Assembly (NCBI GenBank): GCA_001971685.1
Contig: CP019326.1
Coordinates: 1,364,001 to 1,428,000, forward strand
Origin: Halomonas sp. 1513
Lineage (GTDB): Bacteria; Pseudomonadota; Gammaproteobacteria; Pseudomonadales; Halomonadaceae
Length of the DNA: 64,000 nucleotides
Reading direction: 5' to 3'
Shown: one piece after another, positions 17,470 to 27,150 of the stretch
How positions within the stretch are numbered: the stretch's first letter is position 1
Layout: each line of letters opens with the position of its first letter
Notes under the pieces: generated by a model
The model's input: only the letters and a program-made list of their open reading frames with translations
What the model was told of the DNA's origin: nothing
Database searches by the model: none
Made by a program: the position numbers and the translations under genes

Positions 17470-18558
17470 ATGTCTTTGATATTAGAAAATATCGATCATG
17501 TAGTCGGCGCCAGTACCCATATCGAGGACATCAGCCTTGAGCTGGCGCCAGGATCTTTCAACGTGCTGCTGGGGCGTACCCTGGCCGGCAAGACGACCTT
17601 GATGCGTCTGATGGCGGGGCTCGAGACGCCCACCCGCGGCAAGGTGATGATGCATGGCCGCGACGTGACCGGAGTACCGGTCCGCAAGCGCAATGTATCG
17701 ATGGTCTATCAGCAGTTCATCAATTACCCGACCCTGACGGTGTACGACAACATTGCCTCGCCGCTGCAGTTGGCCCGGGTCGACAAGCAGGAGATTCGGC
17801 GCCGCGTACATGAGACCGCCGAGATGCTGCATATCGAGCATCTGCTCGACCGTTTCCCGCTGGAGCTGTCCGGTGGCCAGCAGCAGCGCACGGCGATGGG
17901 CCGGGCGCTGGTCAAGGATGCGGATCTGATTCTGTTCGATGAGCCGCTGGTCAACCTCGACTACAAGCTACGCGAAGAATTTCGCGACGAGCTGCGTGAG
18001 CTGTTCAAGGCCAAGAACTGCATTGCCGTCTATGCCACCACCGAACCCAACGAGGCGCTGGCGCTGGGTGGCCATACCGCGGTACTGCACGAAGGACGCT
18101 TGTTGCAGTACGGCCGCACCGAGGACGTCTACCATCGGCCGCGGGACATTCTGACCGCCGAGATGTTCTCCGAGCCGCCGATCAACGTGGTGCCTGGGCT
18201 GGTGTCAGGTAGTGAAGTCTCCTTCGATGACTCGCTCTACTTTCCTCTCGATGACGTCTTTTCGCGTCTCGACCCGGGGACCTATCACTTTGGCATGCGC
18301 GCCTCACATATCAGCCTGTCGCGGCTCCAGCCGACCGACCTGGAGGTTGATGTGAGCGTCGATCTGGCCGAAATCAGTGGGTCGGAAACCTTCCTGCACG
18401 TGCGCAACGACATCTTCTCTCTGGTGCTGCACCTGGCCGGCGTGCATCGCTTCGATACCGATCAGCGCATCAAGATCTACCTGCCGACCCACAAGATGTA
18501 CGCCTTCGACCAACACGGCGCCATCGTGCATGTGCCAAGCCACCGGGGAGGGCGCTGA
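17470..18558 (+). CDS. glpS: glycerol ABC transporter ATPase GlpS
   Basis: From the ATG at 17470 (MSLILENIDHVVG) the protein is about 362 aa, an MalK-like ATPase with a C-terminal regulatory TOBE-type region. Visible motifs are Walker A GRTLAGKTT (unusual middle), a Q-loop in VYQQFINYP, a canonical signature LSGGQQQR and Walker B LILFDEP. The switch-histidine position reads ATTEPNEAL, so the expected His is Thr. It is the first gene of the ABC operon, and the next ATG begins one base after its stop. By homology with the rhizobial glpSTPQUV system it energises glycerol import. A longer frame starts at 17392 but overlaps the operator. Confidence 0.93.
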   Translation: MSLILENIDHVVGASTHIEDISLELAPGSFNVLLGRTLAGKTTLMRLMAGLETPTRGKVMMHGRDVTGVPVRKRNVSMVYQQFINYPTLTVYDNIASPLQLARVDKQEIRRRVHETAEMLHIEHLLDRFPLELSGGQQQRTAMGRALVKDADLILFDEPLVNLDYKLREEFRDELRELFKAKNCIAVYATTEPNEALALGGHTAVLHEGRLLQYGRTEDVYHRPRDILTAEMFSEPPINVVPGLVSGSEVSFDDSLYFPLDDVFSRLDPGTYHFGMRASHISLSRLQPTDLEVDVSVDLAEISGSETFLHVRNDIFSLVLHLAGVHRFDTDQRIKIYLPTHKMYAFDQHGAIVHVPSHRGGR

Positions 18559-18559
18559 C

Positions 18560-19663
18560 ATGGCCGAGATCATTCTAAAGTCGCTGGCCCACAGTTACTC
18601 GGCGAGCCCCAGCTCTGCCGAGGACTATGCCATCCGCGAGATGAGTCATACCTGGCACCAGGGGGGCGCCTATGCGCTGCTGGGGCCGTCCGGCTGCGGC
18701 AAGTCGACGCTGCTCAACATCATTTCCGGGCTGCTGCATCCCTCTGAGGGGGAGGTCATCTTCGATCGGCTTATCGTCAACGACCTGCCCCCTGAAGAGC
18801 GCAACATTGCTCAGGTTTTCCAGTTTCCGGTGGTCTACGACACCATGACGGTGTTCGACAACTTGGCCTTTCCGCTGCGCAATATCGGCACCCCGGAAAG
18901 CAAGGTGGAGCCGCGGGTCAGGGAGATCGCCGATATTCTCGACCTGACGGCTCAGCTCAAGCGCAAGGCCAAGAACCTTACCGCCGACGAGAAGCAGAAG
19001 GTCTCCATGGGACGCGGCCTGGTGCGCGACGACGTCTCGGCGATCCTCTTCGATGAGCCCCTCACGGTCATCGACCCACAGCTCAAGTGGAAACTGCGCC
19101 GCAAGCTCAAAGAGATCCATGAGCAGTTCAATATCACCATGATCTACGTCACCCACGATCAGCTCGAGGCTTCGACCTTCGCTGACAAGATCGCGGTGAT
19201 GTACGAAGGGCAGGTGGTGCAGTTCGGTACGCCTACCGAGCTGTTCGAAGTGCCCGCGCATACCTTCGTCGGCTACTTCATTGGTAGCCCCGGCATGAAC
19301 TTCATTCCCGTCAGCGCCACCTCAGGTTCGCTAATGTACGGCGATCTCGCAATCCCGGTGAGCCAGCGTCTGGTCGAGCGTGCGCGGGACTGTCGCACCG
19401 ACAACCTCAAGCTTGGGATTCGCCCCGAATTCATCGAGGTGGCTGCCGAGCCCGGCGAGGGTGGTCTCGAGGTCCAGATCAAGGACGTTCAGGACCTGGG
19501 GACCTACCGCATCATGTCTTGTTACCTGGGGGATGAGCTCTTCAAGGTGCGACTGGACGAAGACCAGCCGTTGCCTGACGCAGTGGCCTACCTGCGCTTC
19601 CCCGAGCGCTGGCTGGGGCTCTACGCCGACGAATTCCGAGTGGAGATCGAGCATGGTCAATAA
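18560..19663 (+). CDS. glpT: glycerol ABC transporter ATPase GlpT
   Basis: This second ATPase of the importer is about 367 aa. Walker A GPSGCGKST, Q-loop VFQFPVVYD, Walker B ILFDEP and the switch His (YVTHDQLEAST) are canonical. The LSGGQ signature is degenerate, reading LTADEKQKVSMGR. Together with GlpS this gives a heterodimer whose two defects lie in one composite site. A C-terminal TOBE-like region follows. The gene overlaps glpP by 11 bases. Note that this glpT is the ABC ATPase of the rhizobial nomenclature, not the E. coli glycerol-3-phosphate antiporter. Confidence 0.93.
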   Translation: MAEIILKSLAHSYSASPSSAEDYAIREMSHTWHQGGAYALLGPSGCGKSTLLNIISGLLHPSEGEVIFDRLIVNDLPPEERNIAQVFQFPVVYDTMTVFDNLAFPLRNIGTPESKVEPRVREIADILDLTAQLKRKAKNLTADEKQKVSMGRGLVRDDVSAILFDEPLTVIDPQLKWKLRRKLKEIHEQFNITMIYVTHDQLEASTFADKIAVMYEGQVVQFGTPTELFEVPAHTFVGYFIGSPGMNFIPVSATSGSLMYGDLAIPVSQRLVERARDCRTDNLKLGIRPEFIEVAAEPGEGGLEVQIKDVQDLGTYRIMSCYLGDELFKVRLDEDQPLPDAVAYLRFPERWLGLYADEFRVEIEHGQ

Positions 19664-20540
19664 GGTTCATAACAACAAAGCCTGGCTACTGGTGTTGCCG
19701 ATGCTGGTGCTGGTGGCGTTCTCGGCGATCATTCCGTTGATGACGGTGGTCAACTATTCGGTACAGGATGTGTTCGACGCCAATACGCGCTTTTTTACGG
19801 GTGCTGAATGGTTCGAGCGTACTCTGAATAACGCCGGCCTTCAGGCGGCGCTGCTGCGTCAGTTCGCCTTCTCGTTCACCGTGCTGGCCATCCAGGTGCC
19901 GCTGGGCATCGGGATTGCACTACTGATGCCCAAGCGCGGCTGGCAGGCCTCGGCGGTACTGATCCTGATCACCCTGCCGTTGCTGATTCCCTGGAACGTG
20001 GTGGGCAGCATCTGGCAGATCTTCACCCGCGGTGATATCGGTCTGATGGGGGCCGGGCTGCGCGGCCTGGGCTACGGCTACAACATCACCCGCGATCCGG
20101 TGGATGCCTGGGCGACCATTATCCTGATGGATGTCTGGCACTGGACACCGCTGATTGCGCTGCTCTGCTACAGCGGGCTGCGCTCGATTCCCGAGGCCTA
20201 CTACCAGGCGGCGCGCATCGATCGCGCATCCAAATGGGCGGTATTCCGCTATATCCAACTGCCCAAGCTGACCAACGTACTGGTCATCGGCGTGCTGCTG
20301 CGCTTCATGCACTCCTTCATGATCTACGCGGAGCCCTTCGTGCTGACCGGCGGTGGTCCAGGCAGTGCCACCACCTTCCTTAGCCAGTCGTTGACCACCA
20401 TGGCGATCGGCCAGCAGGACCTGGGGCCATCAGCGGCATTCTCGCTGATCTACTTCCTGATCATCCTGCTGGTTTGCTGGGTGTTCTATACCGCGATCAT
20501 GAATATGCAAAAAGACAAAGCCGAACGAGGGGGCGTCTGA
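19653..20540 (+). CDS. glpP: glycerol ABC transporter permease GlpP
   Basis: This 295-aa inner-membrane permease of the MalF/UgpA type starts MVNKVHNNKAWLLVLPML. About six membrane segments are visible, and the ATPase-coupling EAA loop appears as SIPEAYYQAARIDRASKWAVFRYIQLPKL. It overlaps the end of glpT by 11 bases and is followed after one base by glpQ, so they are cotranscribed. It forms the channel with GlpQ. Confidence 0.94.
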   Translation: MVNKVHNNKAWLLVLPMLVLVAFSAIIPLMTVVNYSVQDVFDANTRFFTGAEWFERTLNNAGLQAALLRQFAFSFTVLAIQVPLGIGIALLMPKRGWQASAVLILITLPLLIPWNVVGSIWQIFTRGDIGLMGAGLRGLGYGYNITRDPVDAWATIILMDVWHWTPLIALLCYSGLRSIPEAYYQAARIDRASKWAVFRYIQLPKLTNVLVIGVLLRFMHSFMIYAEPFVLTGGGPGSATTFLSQSLTTMAIGQQDLGPSAAFSLIYFLIILLVCWVFYTAIMNMQKDKAERGGV

Positions 20541-20541
20541 T

Positions 20542-21441
<900 letters not shown>

Positions 21442-21454
21442 GGGGGATACGCAG

Positions 21455-21727
21455 ATGGCTTGGATGGTCTGGACCCTACCCACGGCGGTGTTCTTCTCGA
21501 CGATTGCCGCGATTCTCGCCGGCATGACTGCCTGGGAAGTGATTTCACCCACGGTGGAGCGCAAGGGCTTTCTGCCGATTGCCACCACCCGCGGTGATCG
21601 CCTGTTCATCGGGCTGCTCAGTGCAGCCTACATTCACCTGATCGTGGTGGGCTTCACCGATATCACGATCTGGTTCGCCCTCGCCGTGTCAGTGGTTTGG
21701 CTACTGATACTGATGCGCTGGGGGTGA
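21455..21727 (+). CDS. glpU: small membrane protein GlpU (DUF2160 type)
   Basis: This 90-aa protein from the ATG at 21455 has three likely membrane segments (VWTLPTAVFFSTIAAILAGM, LFIGLLSAAYIHLIVVGF and IWFALAVSVVWLLILM) separated by a polar loop FLPIATTRGDRLF. Its size and position between the permeases and the binding protein match the small predicted membrane protein of rhizobial glycerol operons. Its exact role is unknown; it may be an accessory subunit of the permease. Confidence 0.88.
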   Translation: MAWMVWTLPTAVFFSTIAAILAGMTAWEVISPTVERKGFLPIATTRGDRLFIGLLSAAYIHLIVVGFTDITIWFALAVSVVWLLILMRWG

Positions 21728-21789
21728 GACGAAGTACACGGATGGATTTCGCGTCAAGGAAGACAACAATAAGCAATAACGAGGTCATC

Positions 21790-23529
21790 ATGAAATATAC
21801 CAGGATGAAACTGACGGTGCTCGCCAGCAGCCTGATGCTCGCCTCGGCGGCGCTCCACGCTGACAACCACGATGCCAGGGCCATCGCCGAAAGGCTGGTG
21901 GATGAACACTTCCAGAACTCTACGCTGTCTCGCGAGGAGCAGATCGAGGAGCTGCTGTGGTTCGCCGAGGCGGCCGAGCCGTTCCGCGGCCTGTCGATCA
22001 GCACCGTTGCCGAGGGGCTTGCGACGCACGAGTACGAGCGTGACGTGCTGGCCGTGGCCTTCGCCGAGCTGACCGGGATCGATGTTACCCACAACATCAT
22101 CAACGAGGGTGATCTGGTCGATACCATGCAGAACCAGATGCAGTCGGGTAACAGCATCTACGACGGCTTCATCAACGACTCTGACGCCATCGGCACGCAT
22201 ATCCGCTACGGCACCACCATCAACCTTTCCGAGGCCATGGAGAACGAGTGGGCGGATTTCACTTCGCCAACGCTGGATCTCGACGACTTCATTGGCATCC
22301 AGTACACCACCGGGCCGGACGGCAGCATCTATCAGCTGCCGGCCCAGCAGTTCGCCAACCTCTACTGGTTCCGCTATGACTGGTTCCAACGCGAAGACCT
22401 GCAGGAGCAGTTCCGCGATATCTACGGCTACGACCTAGGCGTGCCCACCAACTGGACGGCCTACGAGGAGATCGCCGAGTTCTTCACCGAGCACGTCGGT
22501 GAGATCGACGGCCAGCGCGTCTACGGCCACATGGACTATGGTCGCCGCGACCCGTCACTGGGCTGGCGCTTCCACGACTCCTGGCTCTCCATGGCCGGCA
22601 TGGGCAGCCCCGGGGTGCCGTTCGGCAACCCGGTGGATGACTGGGGCATTCGCGTCGACGAAGAGAGTCGTCCGGTGGGCGCCAGTGTGACCCGCGGCGG
22701 CGGCACCAATGCGCCGGCCTCGGTGTTCGCCATGCAGAAAGCCGTGGACTGGCTCAACGCCTACGCGCCGGAAGAAGCTCAGGGCATGACCTTCGGTGAA
22801 GCCGGCCCGGTACCGGCCCAGGGCCAGATCGCCCAGCAGATCTTCTGGTACACCGCCTTCACCGCCGACATGACCGACCCCAGCGTGCCGGTCACCGACG
22901 ACGAGGGCAATCCCAAGTGGCGCATGGCACCGTCGCCAGTGGGGCCGTACTGGGAGGAGGGCATGAAGGTCGGCTATCAGGACGTGGGCTCCTGGACCTT
23001 CTTCGACTCCACGCCTGAGGATCGCCGCACGGCGGCCTGGCTGTTCGGTCAGTTCACCGTCTCCAAGTCGGTGTCGCTCGAGAAGCTGATGCACGGCCTG
23101 ACGCCGATTCGCGAGTCGGACATCTTCTCCGACCAGATGACCGAGCTGGCGCCCAAGCTGGGCGGCCTGGTGGAGTTCTACCGCAGCCCCAACGAGTCCA
23201 ACTGGACGCCGACCGGGACCAACGTGCCTGACTACCCGCGCATGGCGCCGCTGTGGTGGCAGAACCTGGCGCCGGTGATGAGCGGTGAGGTCTCGCCCCA
23301 GGAAGGCCTCGACAACCTGGCCGAGGCGATGGATGACATCATGGCGCGCCTGGCGCGGGCCAATGTCTTCGAGACCTATGCGCCGATGCTCAACGACGAG
23401 CAGGATCCTGAGTACTGGTTCGAACAGCCCGGCGCACCCAAGCCGCAGCTCGACGACGAGATGCCTCAGGGCACCACCATTCCCTACGATCAGATGATGG
23501 AAGAGTGGATGGCAGCCGGTACCCGTTGA
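21790..23529 (+). CDS. glpV: glycerol ABC transporter substrate-binding protein GlpV
   Basis: From the ATG at 21790 (GAGG five bases upstream) the protein is 579 aa, large for a binding protein but usual for this family. A signal peptide (LTVLASSLMLASAALHA) sends it to the periplasm. The mature protein is rich in Trp, Tyr and acidic residues, as typical for salt-adapted bacteria. It ends the glp operon and is followed by a strong terminator. It should capture glycerol for GlpPQ. Confidence 0.93.
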   Translation: MKYTRMKLTVLASSLMLASAALHADNHDARAIAERLVDEHFQNSTLSREEQIEELLWFAEAAEPFRGLSISTVAEGLATHEYERDVLAVAFAELTGIDVTHNIINEGDLVDTMQNQMQSGNSIYDGFINDSDAIGTHIRYGTTINLSEAMENEWADFTSPTLDLDDFIGIQYTTGPDGSIYQLPAQQFANLYWFRYDWFQREDLQEQFRDIYGYDLGVPTNWTAYEEIAEFFTEHVGEIDGQRVYGHMDYGRRDPSLGWRFHDSWLSMAGMGSPGVPFGNPVDDWGIRVDEESRPVGASVTRGGGTNAPASVFAMQKAVDWLNAYAPEEAQGMTFGEAGPVPAQGQIAQQIFWYTAFTADMTDPSVPVTDDEGNPKWRMAPSPVGPYWEEGMKVGYQDVGSWTFFDSTPEDRRTAAWLFGQFTVSKSVSLEKLMHGLTPIRESDIFSDQMTELAPKLGGLVEFYRSPNESNWTPTGTNVPDYPRMAPLWWQNLAPVMSGEVSPQEGLDNLAEAMDDIMARLARANVFETYAPMLNDEQDPEYWFEQPGAPKPQLDDEMPQGTTIPYDQMMEEWMAAGTR

Positions 23530-23548
23530 TCGGCAACTAGCCTCCCTT

Positions 23549-23580
23549 GCCCCGCACGGCTCAGCCGGCGGGGCTTTTTT
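23549..23580 (+). terminator. terminator of the glp operon
   Basis: GCCCCGC (23549-23555) pairs with GCGGGGC (23568-23574), with inner CGGCT/GCCGG partial pairing and six T residues after. It lies 20 bases past glpV. Confidence 0.9.
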
Positions 23581-24053
23581 CATGCCTGGCGATAGCGATA
23601 GTAAAGCCGCTCATCCTTGCGCGGACCGCAGATCCGCCAGTCGAGGTCGATGCCATCGTCGTGCAGCCTGAGGCGGGCGCTATACCGGTCGTCGCCGCAC
23701 AGATGGGCGTCGCGGGCGACCAAGCCATCATCCTCGTCGCTGGCCACCAGATCGAACAGCCATACCGCATGCTCCTCGCCGCGTCGCTCATGATAGAGGC
23801 CGATATGATCGTCATGCAGCGCCCAGCGATAGACGTTGTGAAACGCCACCTCGGCGTCGCTGCGGTCTAGCCTGAAGCGGCCCTGTTCATGAAAGCGCAG
23901 GCCGTCGGGAGCCTGGCGGACGACCACGCTGCCTTCCCCGCGACCGTTCCAGGCGCACTGCGAGTGTGCGCCTGAACGTGCCTCGAAGCTGACCCGTGCG
24001 ATGCTGGCCAGGCGTTGCGTGACGCGTATAATGTCTGTCAACTCGTTATCCAC
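23580..24053 (-). CDS. DUF6314-like protein
   Basis: The 157-aa frame resembles the DUF6314 family: an N-terminal rim, DGLRFHEQGRF, FHNVYRWALHDDHIGLYHER, then DAHLCGDDRYSARL and CGPRKDERLYYRYR at the end. Such proteins are small beta-barrel, lipocalin-like folds of unknown function. The start is uncertain. The first available start is GTG at 24053, without a clear ribosome site, and the frame runs almost into the divergent EamA gene. The stop abuts the glp terminator. Confidence 0.7.
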   Translation of the reverse strand: MDNELTDIIRVTQRLASIARVSFEARSGAHSQCAWNGRGEGSVVVRQAPDGLRFHEQGRFRLDRSDAEVAFHNVYRWALHDDHIGLYHERRGEEHAVWLFDLVASDEDDGLVARDAHLCGDDRYSARLRLHDDGIDLDWRICGPRKDERLYYRYRQA

Positions 24054-24066
24054 TAGAGGTTTACCA

Positions 24067-24948
24067 ATGGGCTATCTGATCGGCGTCACGGTGCTGTGGG
24101 CCTTCTCGTTCTCGCTGATCGGCGTCTATCTGTCGGGACAGGTCGACAGCTACTTCGCCGTGCTGATGCGGATCGTGCTGGCGGCGCTGCTGTTCGTGCC
24201 GTTCCTCAAGCCACGCCTGCTGGCGCATCGCCACAAGCTGGCGCTGATGGGCATCGGCGCCGTTCAACTGGGGCTGATGTACGTGTTCTTCTACCAGTCC
24301 TTCCTGCTACTGACGGTGCCCGAGGTGCTGCTGTTCACCATCTTCACGCCGCTGTATATCACGCTCATCGACGATGCCATGGCTGGACGCTTCACGCCAT
24401 TCTATCTGCTCACCGCGCTGCTGGCCGTGATTGGTGCCGCGGTGATTCGCTACGACGGCATCGACAGCGGATTCTGGTGGGGTTTCCTGGTGGTGCAGGG
24501 GGCCAACCTGTGCTTCGCCTTTGGTCAGGTCGCCTACCGCCACCTGGCGGTCCGGCTGCCTGCCGAGGTGGCGCAGTTGAGCGTGTTCGGCTGGTTCTAT
24601 CTGGGGGCGGTGTGCCTGGCAGTGGTGGCCTACTTGGCATTCGGCAACCGCAGCATGATGCCGACCACGGGGCTGCAGTGGAGCGTGCTGCTGTGGCTGG
24701 GTCTGGCGGCGTCGGGGGGCGGCTACTTCCTGTGGAACAAGGGCGCGACCCTGGTCAACGCCGGCGCGCTGGCGATCATGAACAATGCGCTGATCCCTGC
24801 CGGGCTGCTGGTCAATCTGATGATCTGGAACCGCGATGCCGACCTGCCGCGGCTGGTGCTTGGCGGAGGCGTGATGCTGTCGGCACTGCTGATCAACGAG
24901 TGGTGGGTCAAGCGCCGGCAGAGCGCGGAGCTCTACCGGCAGGCCTGA
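24067..24948 (+). CDS. EamA/DMT-superfamily transporter
   Basis: This 293-aa protein from the ATG at 24067 has ten hydrophobic segments in two repeats of five, the drug/metabolite transporter layout. It begins GYLIGVTVLWAFSFSLIGVY and ends with the basic tail WWVKRRQSAELYRQA. The carboxylate/amino acid/amine transporter subgroup (YtfF-like) is the best fit. It probably exports a small metabolite; the substrate cannot be inferred. It is divergent from the DUF6314-like gene. Confidence 0.87.
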   Translation: MGYLIGVTVLWAFSFSLIGVYLSGQVDSYFAVLMRIVLAALLFVPFLKPRLLAHRHKLALMGIGAVQLGLMYVFFYQSFLLLTVPEVLLFTIFTPLYITLIDDAMAGRFTPFYLLTALLAVIGAAVIRYDGIDSGFWWGFLVVQGANLCFAFGQVAYRHLAVRLPAEVAQLSVFGWFYLGAVCLAVVAYLAFGNRSMMPTTGLQWSVLLWLGLAASGGGYFLWNKGATLVNAGALAIMNNALIPAGLLVNLMIWNRDADLPRLVLGGGVMLSALLINEWWVKRRQSAELYRQA

Positions 24949-25068
24949 TCTAGCCTTCGGGCTTGGCCGTGATCTCAAGCGCCCCGTCGCTTGGCAACCC
25001 TTTATTGCGCGTTTGCCCGGGCAGGGGGCAGGCCGCATAATGAGCGGCCTCGGCACAGGGGCGATAAC

Positions 25069-25950
25069 ATGACGAATTTCAAGACCATCGGGCTGATCGG
25101 TCGGCTGGGCAGCGCCAAGGTGGTGGATACCCTCAAGCGGCTGATCCGCTTTCTCGACGGCCACGGCTATACGCTGGTGATCGAGGATCGCACTGCCACG
25201 GTGCTGCTCGACCACGGTCATCGCGAGGCGAGTCGCCAGGTGCTGGGCGAGATCTGCGACCTGGCGATCGTGGTCGGCGGCGACGGCAGCCTGCTCGGCG
25301 CTGGGCGCGCCATGTGCCGCACCGGTACTCCGGTGCTCGGCGTCAATCGCGGCCGGCTGGGGTTCCTGACCGACATTTCGCCCAATGAGCTGGAGGAGCG
25401 GGTCGGCGAAGTGCTGGCCGGGCACTACGAGGTCGAGGAGCGCTTCCTGCTCGACGCCGAGGTGTATCGCGACGATGTGCCGGTGGGGGCTGCCGATGCC
25501 CTCAACGACGTGGTCATGCACCCCGGCAAGGCGGTGCGCATGATCGAGTTCGAGCTGTTCATCGATGGCCACTTCGTCTATAGCCAGCGCAGCGACGGCC
25601 TGATCATTGCCACCCCGACCGGCTCCACCGCCTATGCGCTGTCCGGCGGCGGGCCGATCATGCATCCCAAGCTCGACGCCATCACCCTGGTGCCGATGTT
25701 CCCGCATACGCTGTCGAGCCGGCCGATCGTGGTCGATGCCGCCTCCGAAATTCGCATCCATATCGGCGAGACCAATGAGGCCTATCCGCATGTCAGCTGC
25801 GACGGCCAGACCAAGGTGGTCTCCAAGCCGGACGACATTCTCTACGTGCGTCGCAAGCCTCAGCGCCTAACGCTGCTGCACCCCCATGGCTACAACTATT
25901 ACGAAGTGTGTCGCAGCAAGCTCGGCTGGAGCAGCCGGTTGGGAGATTGA
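25069..25950 (+). CDS. nadK: NAD kinase
   Basis: This 293-aa enzyme phosphorylates NAD to NADP using ATP. The catalytic GGDGS motif is in VVGGDGSLLGAGR, and the second family motif is ATPTGSTAYALSGGGPI. The length is that of the proteobacterial enzymes. The ATG at 25069 begins the conserved KTIGLIGRLGS segment. The stop overlaps the ribosome site region of the next gene, which starts two bases later, so the two are probably cotranscribed. Confidence 0.96.
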   Translation: MTNFKTIGLIGRLGSAKVVDTLKRLIRFLDGHGYTLVIEDRTATVLLDHGHREASRQVLGEICDLAIVVGGDGSLLGAGRAMCRTGTPVLGVNRGRLGFLTDISPNELEERVGEVLAGHYEVEERFLLDAEVYRDDVPVGAADALNDVVMHPGKAVRMIEFELFIDGHFVYSQRSDGLIIATPTGSTAYALSGGGPIMHPKLDAITLVPMFPHTLSSRPIVVDAASEIRIHIGETNEAYPHVSCDGQTKVVSKPDDILYVRRKPQRLTLLHPHGYNYYEVCRSKLGWSSRLGD

Positions 25951-25951
25951 T

Positions 25952-26947
25952 GTGACCTTGGCGGCTAGCATTGAAGGCTACGACCTGATCGGCGACGTCC
26001 ACGGCTGCGGCGCGACCCTGGCTGCGCTGCTTGAGAAGCTCGGCTATCATCAGCGCGGCGGCGTCTATCGCCATCCGCGGCGCAAGGTGATCTTTCTCGG
26101 CGACCTGATCGATCGCGGCCCGCGGATTCGGCTGGCGGTCAATATCGCGCGGCGCATGGTCGAGGCGGGCGAAGCGCAGATCGTCATGGGCAACCACGAG
26201 TACAACGCCCTGGCCTACTGCCACCGACTACCCGATGATGGCTGGCTGCGCCCTCACACGCCGCGCCACAACCGCATCATCATGGATACCCTCGAGCAGT
26301 ATCGCGAGCATCCCGGCGAGTGGGACGACGTCCTCGCCTGGTTCATGCAGATCCCGCTGTTCCTCGACCTCGGCGAGCTGCGCGTGGTGCACGCCTGCTG
26401 GGACCAAGCGCTGATCGATGCACTGCGCCGCGAGCGCCCCGACGGGCGTCTCGACCGCGCCATGCTCGAGGCGTCGGTGGATCCCGAGACCCTGGCGTTC
26501 CGCGTCCTCGACCGGCTGACCCGTGGCAGCCATCTACCGCTGCCCAAGGGCACCGAGATTCACTCCGGTGACGGCTTTACCCGCAAGACCTTCCGCACCC
26601 ACTTCTGGGCGCGGGAGCCGCAATCCTATGGCGACGTGGTGTTCCAGCCCGACAACCTGCCCGACGACCTCGAGCGGTACCCGCTAAGCGACGCCGAGCG
26701 CCAGCGCCTGAGCTATTACGGCCCCGAACAGCCGCCGCTATTCATCGGCCACTACTGGTGCGAGGGCATCCCGGCATTGCCGGCACCCAACATTGCTTGC
26801 CTCGACTACAGTGCGGTGAAATTCGGTCGCCTGGTGGCCTATCGATGGAGCGGCGAGCCGCGCCTGGATGCCAACCATTTCGTGTGGGTCAGCGTGCCCC
26901 GCGAGGAGCAGGCGCGGCCGCGGCCGTGGGAGATCGACTTCGACTAG
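25952..26947 (+). CDS. metallophosphoesterase of the Ser/Thr phosphatase fold
   Basis: From the GTG at 25952 (GGAG 6 bases upstream) the protein is 331 aa. Metal-binding motifs are GDVHGCG, FLGDLIDRGP and MGNHEYN, in the order of PPP-type phosphoesterases, with HYWCEG later. It is longer than ApaH and more like bacterial calcineurin-type phosphatases of unknown substrate. It sits directly after nadK, an arrangement that suggests a shared promoter but not necessarily a shared pathway. A longer frame starting at 25886 overlaps nadK and lacks support. Confidence 0.9.
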   Translation: MTLAASIEGYDLIGDVHGCGATLAALLEKLGYHQRGGVYRHPRRKVIFLGDLIDRGPRIRLAVNIARRMVEAGEAQIVMGNHEYNALAYCHRLPDDGWLRPHTPRHNRIIMDTLEQYREHPGEWDDVLAWFMQIPLFLDLGELRVVHACWDQALIDALRRERPDGRLDRAMLEASVDPETLAFRVLDRLTRGSHLPLPKGTEIHSGDGFTRKTFRTHFWAREPQSYGDVVFQPDNLPDDLERYPLSDAERQRLSYYGPEQPPLFIGHYWCEGIPALPAPNIACLDYSAVKFGRLVAYRWSGEPRLDANHFVWVSVPREEQARPRPWEIDFD

Positions 26948-27046
26948 ACAGATACAAATTGTTACGCATTTTTTGCATCGGTGGCTGAACTCATGGTCGC
27001 CGGCCCCGTCAGAGTAAGTGTTCCCTTGAATGATCCCTTGCTTTAG

Positions 27047-27075
27047 ATCCGGCGGCCCCCTCCGCCGGATTTTTT
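27047..27075 (+). terminator. terminator after the phosphoesterase gene
   Basis: ATCCGGCGG (27047-27055) pairs with CCGCCGGAT (27062-27070), followed by TTTTT. It probably ends the nadK-phosphoesterase transcript. Confidence 0.88.
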
Positions 27076-27150
27076 CTGTGCGTCGGGTATCATGGGCGCC
27101 ACACGTCAGCCGTGCCTGGCTGGCAGGCGCCGTCGAGAAAGGAAGACGCC

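Noticed and set aside
24001..24066. Upstream-extended start for the EamA transporter
   Set aside because: The extension is not hydrophobic and overlaps the divergent gene; the ATG at 24067 begins the first membrane segment.
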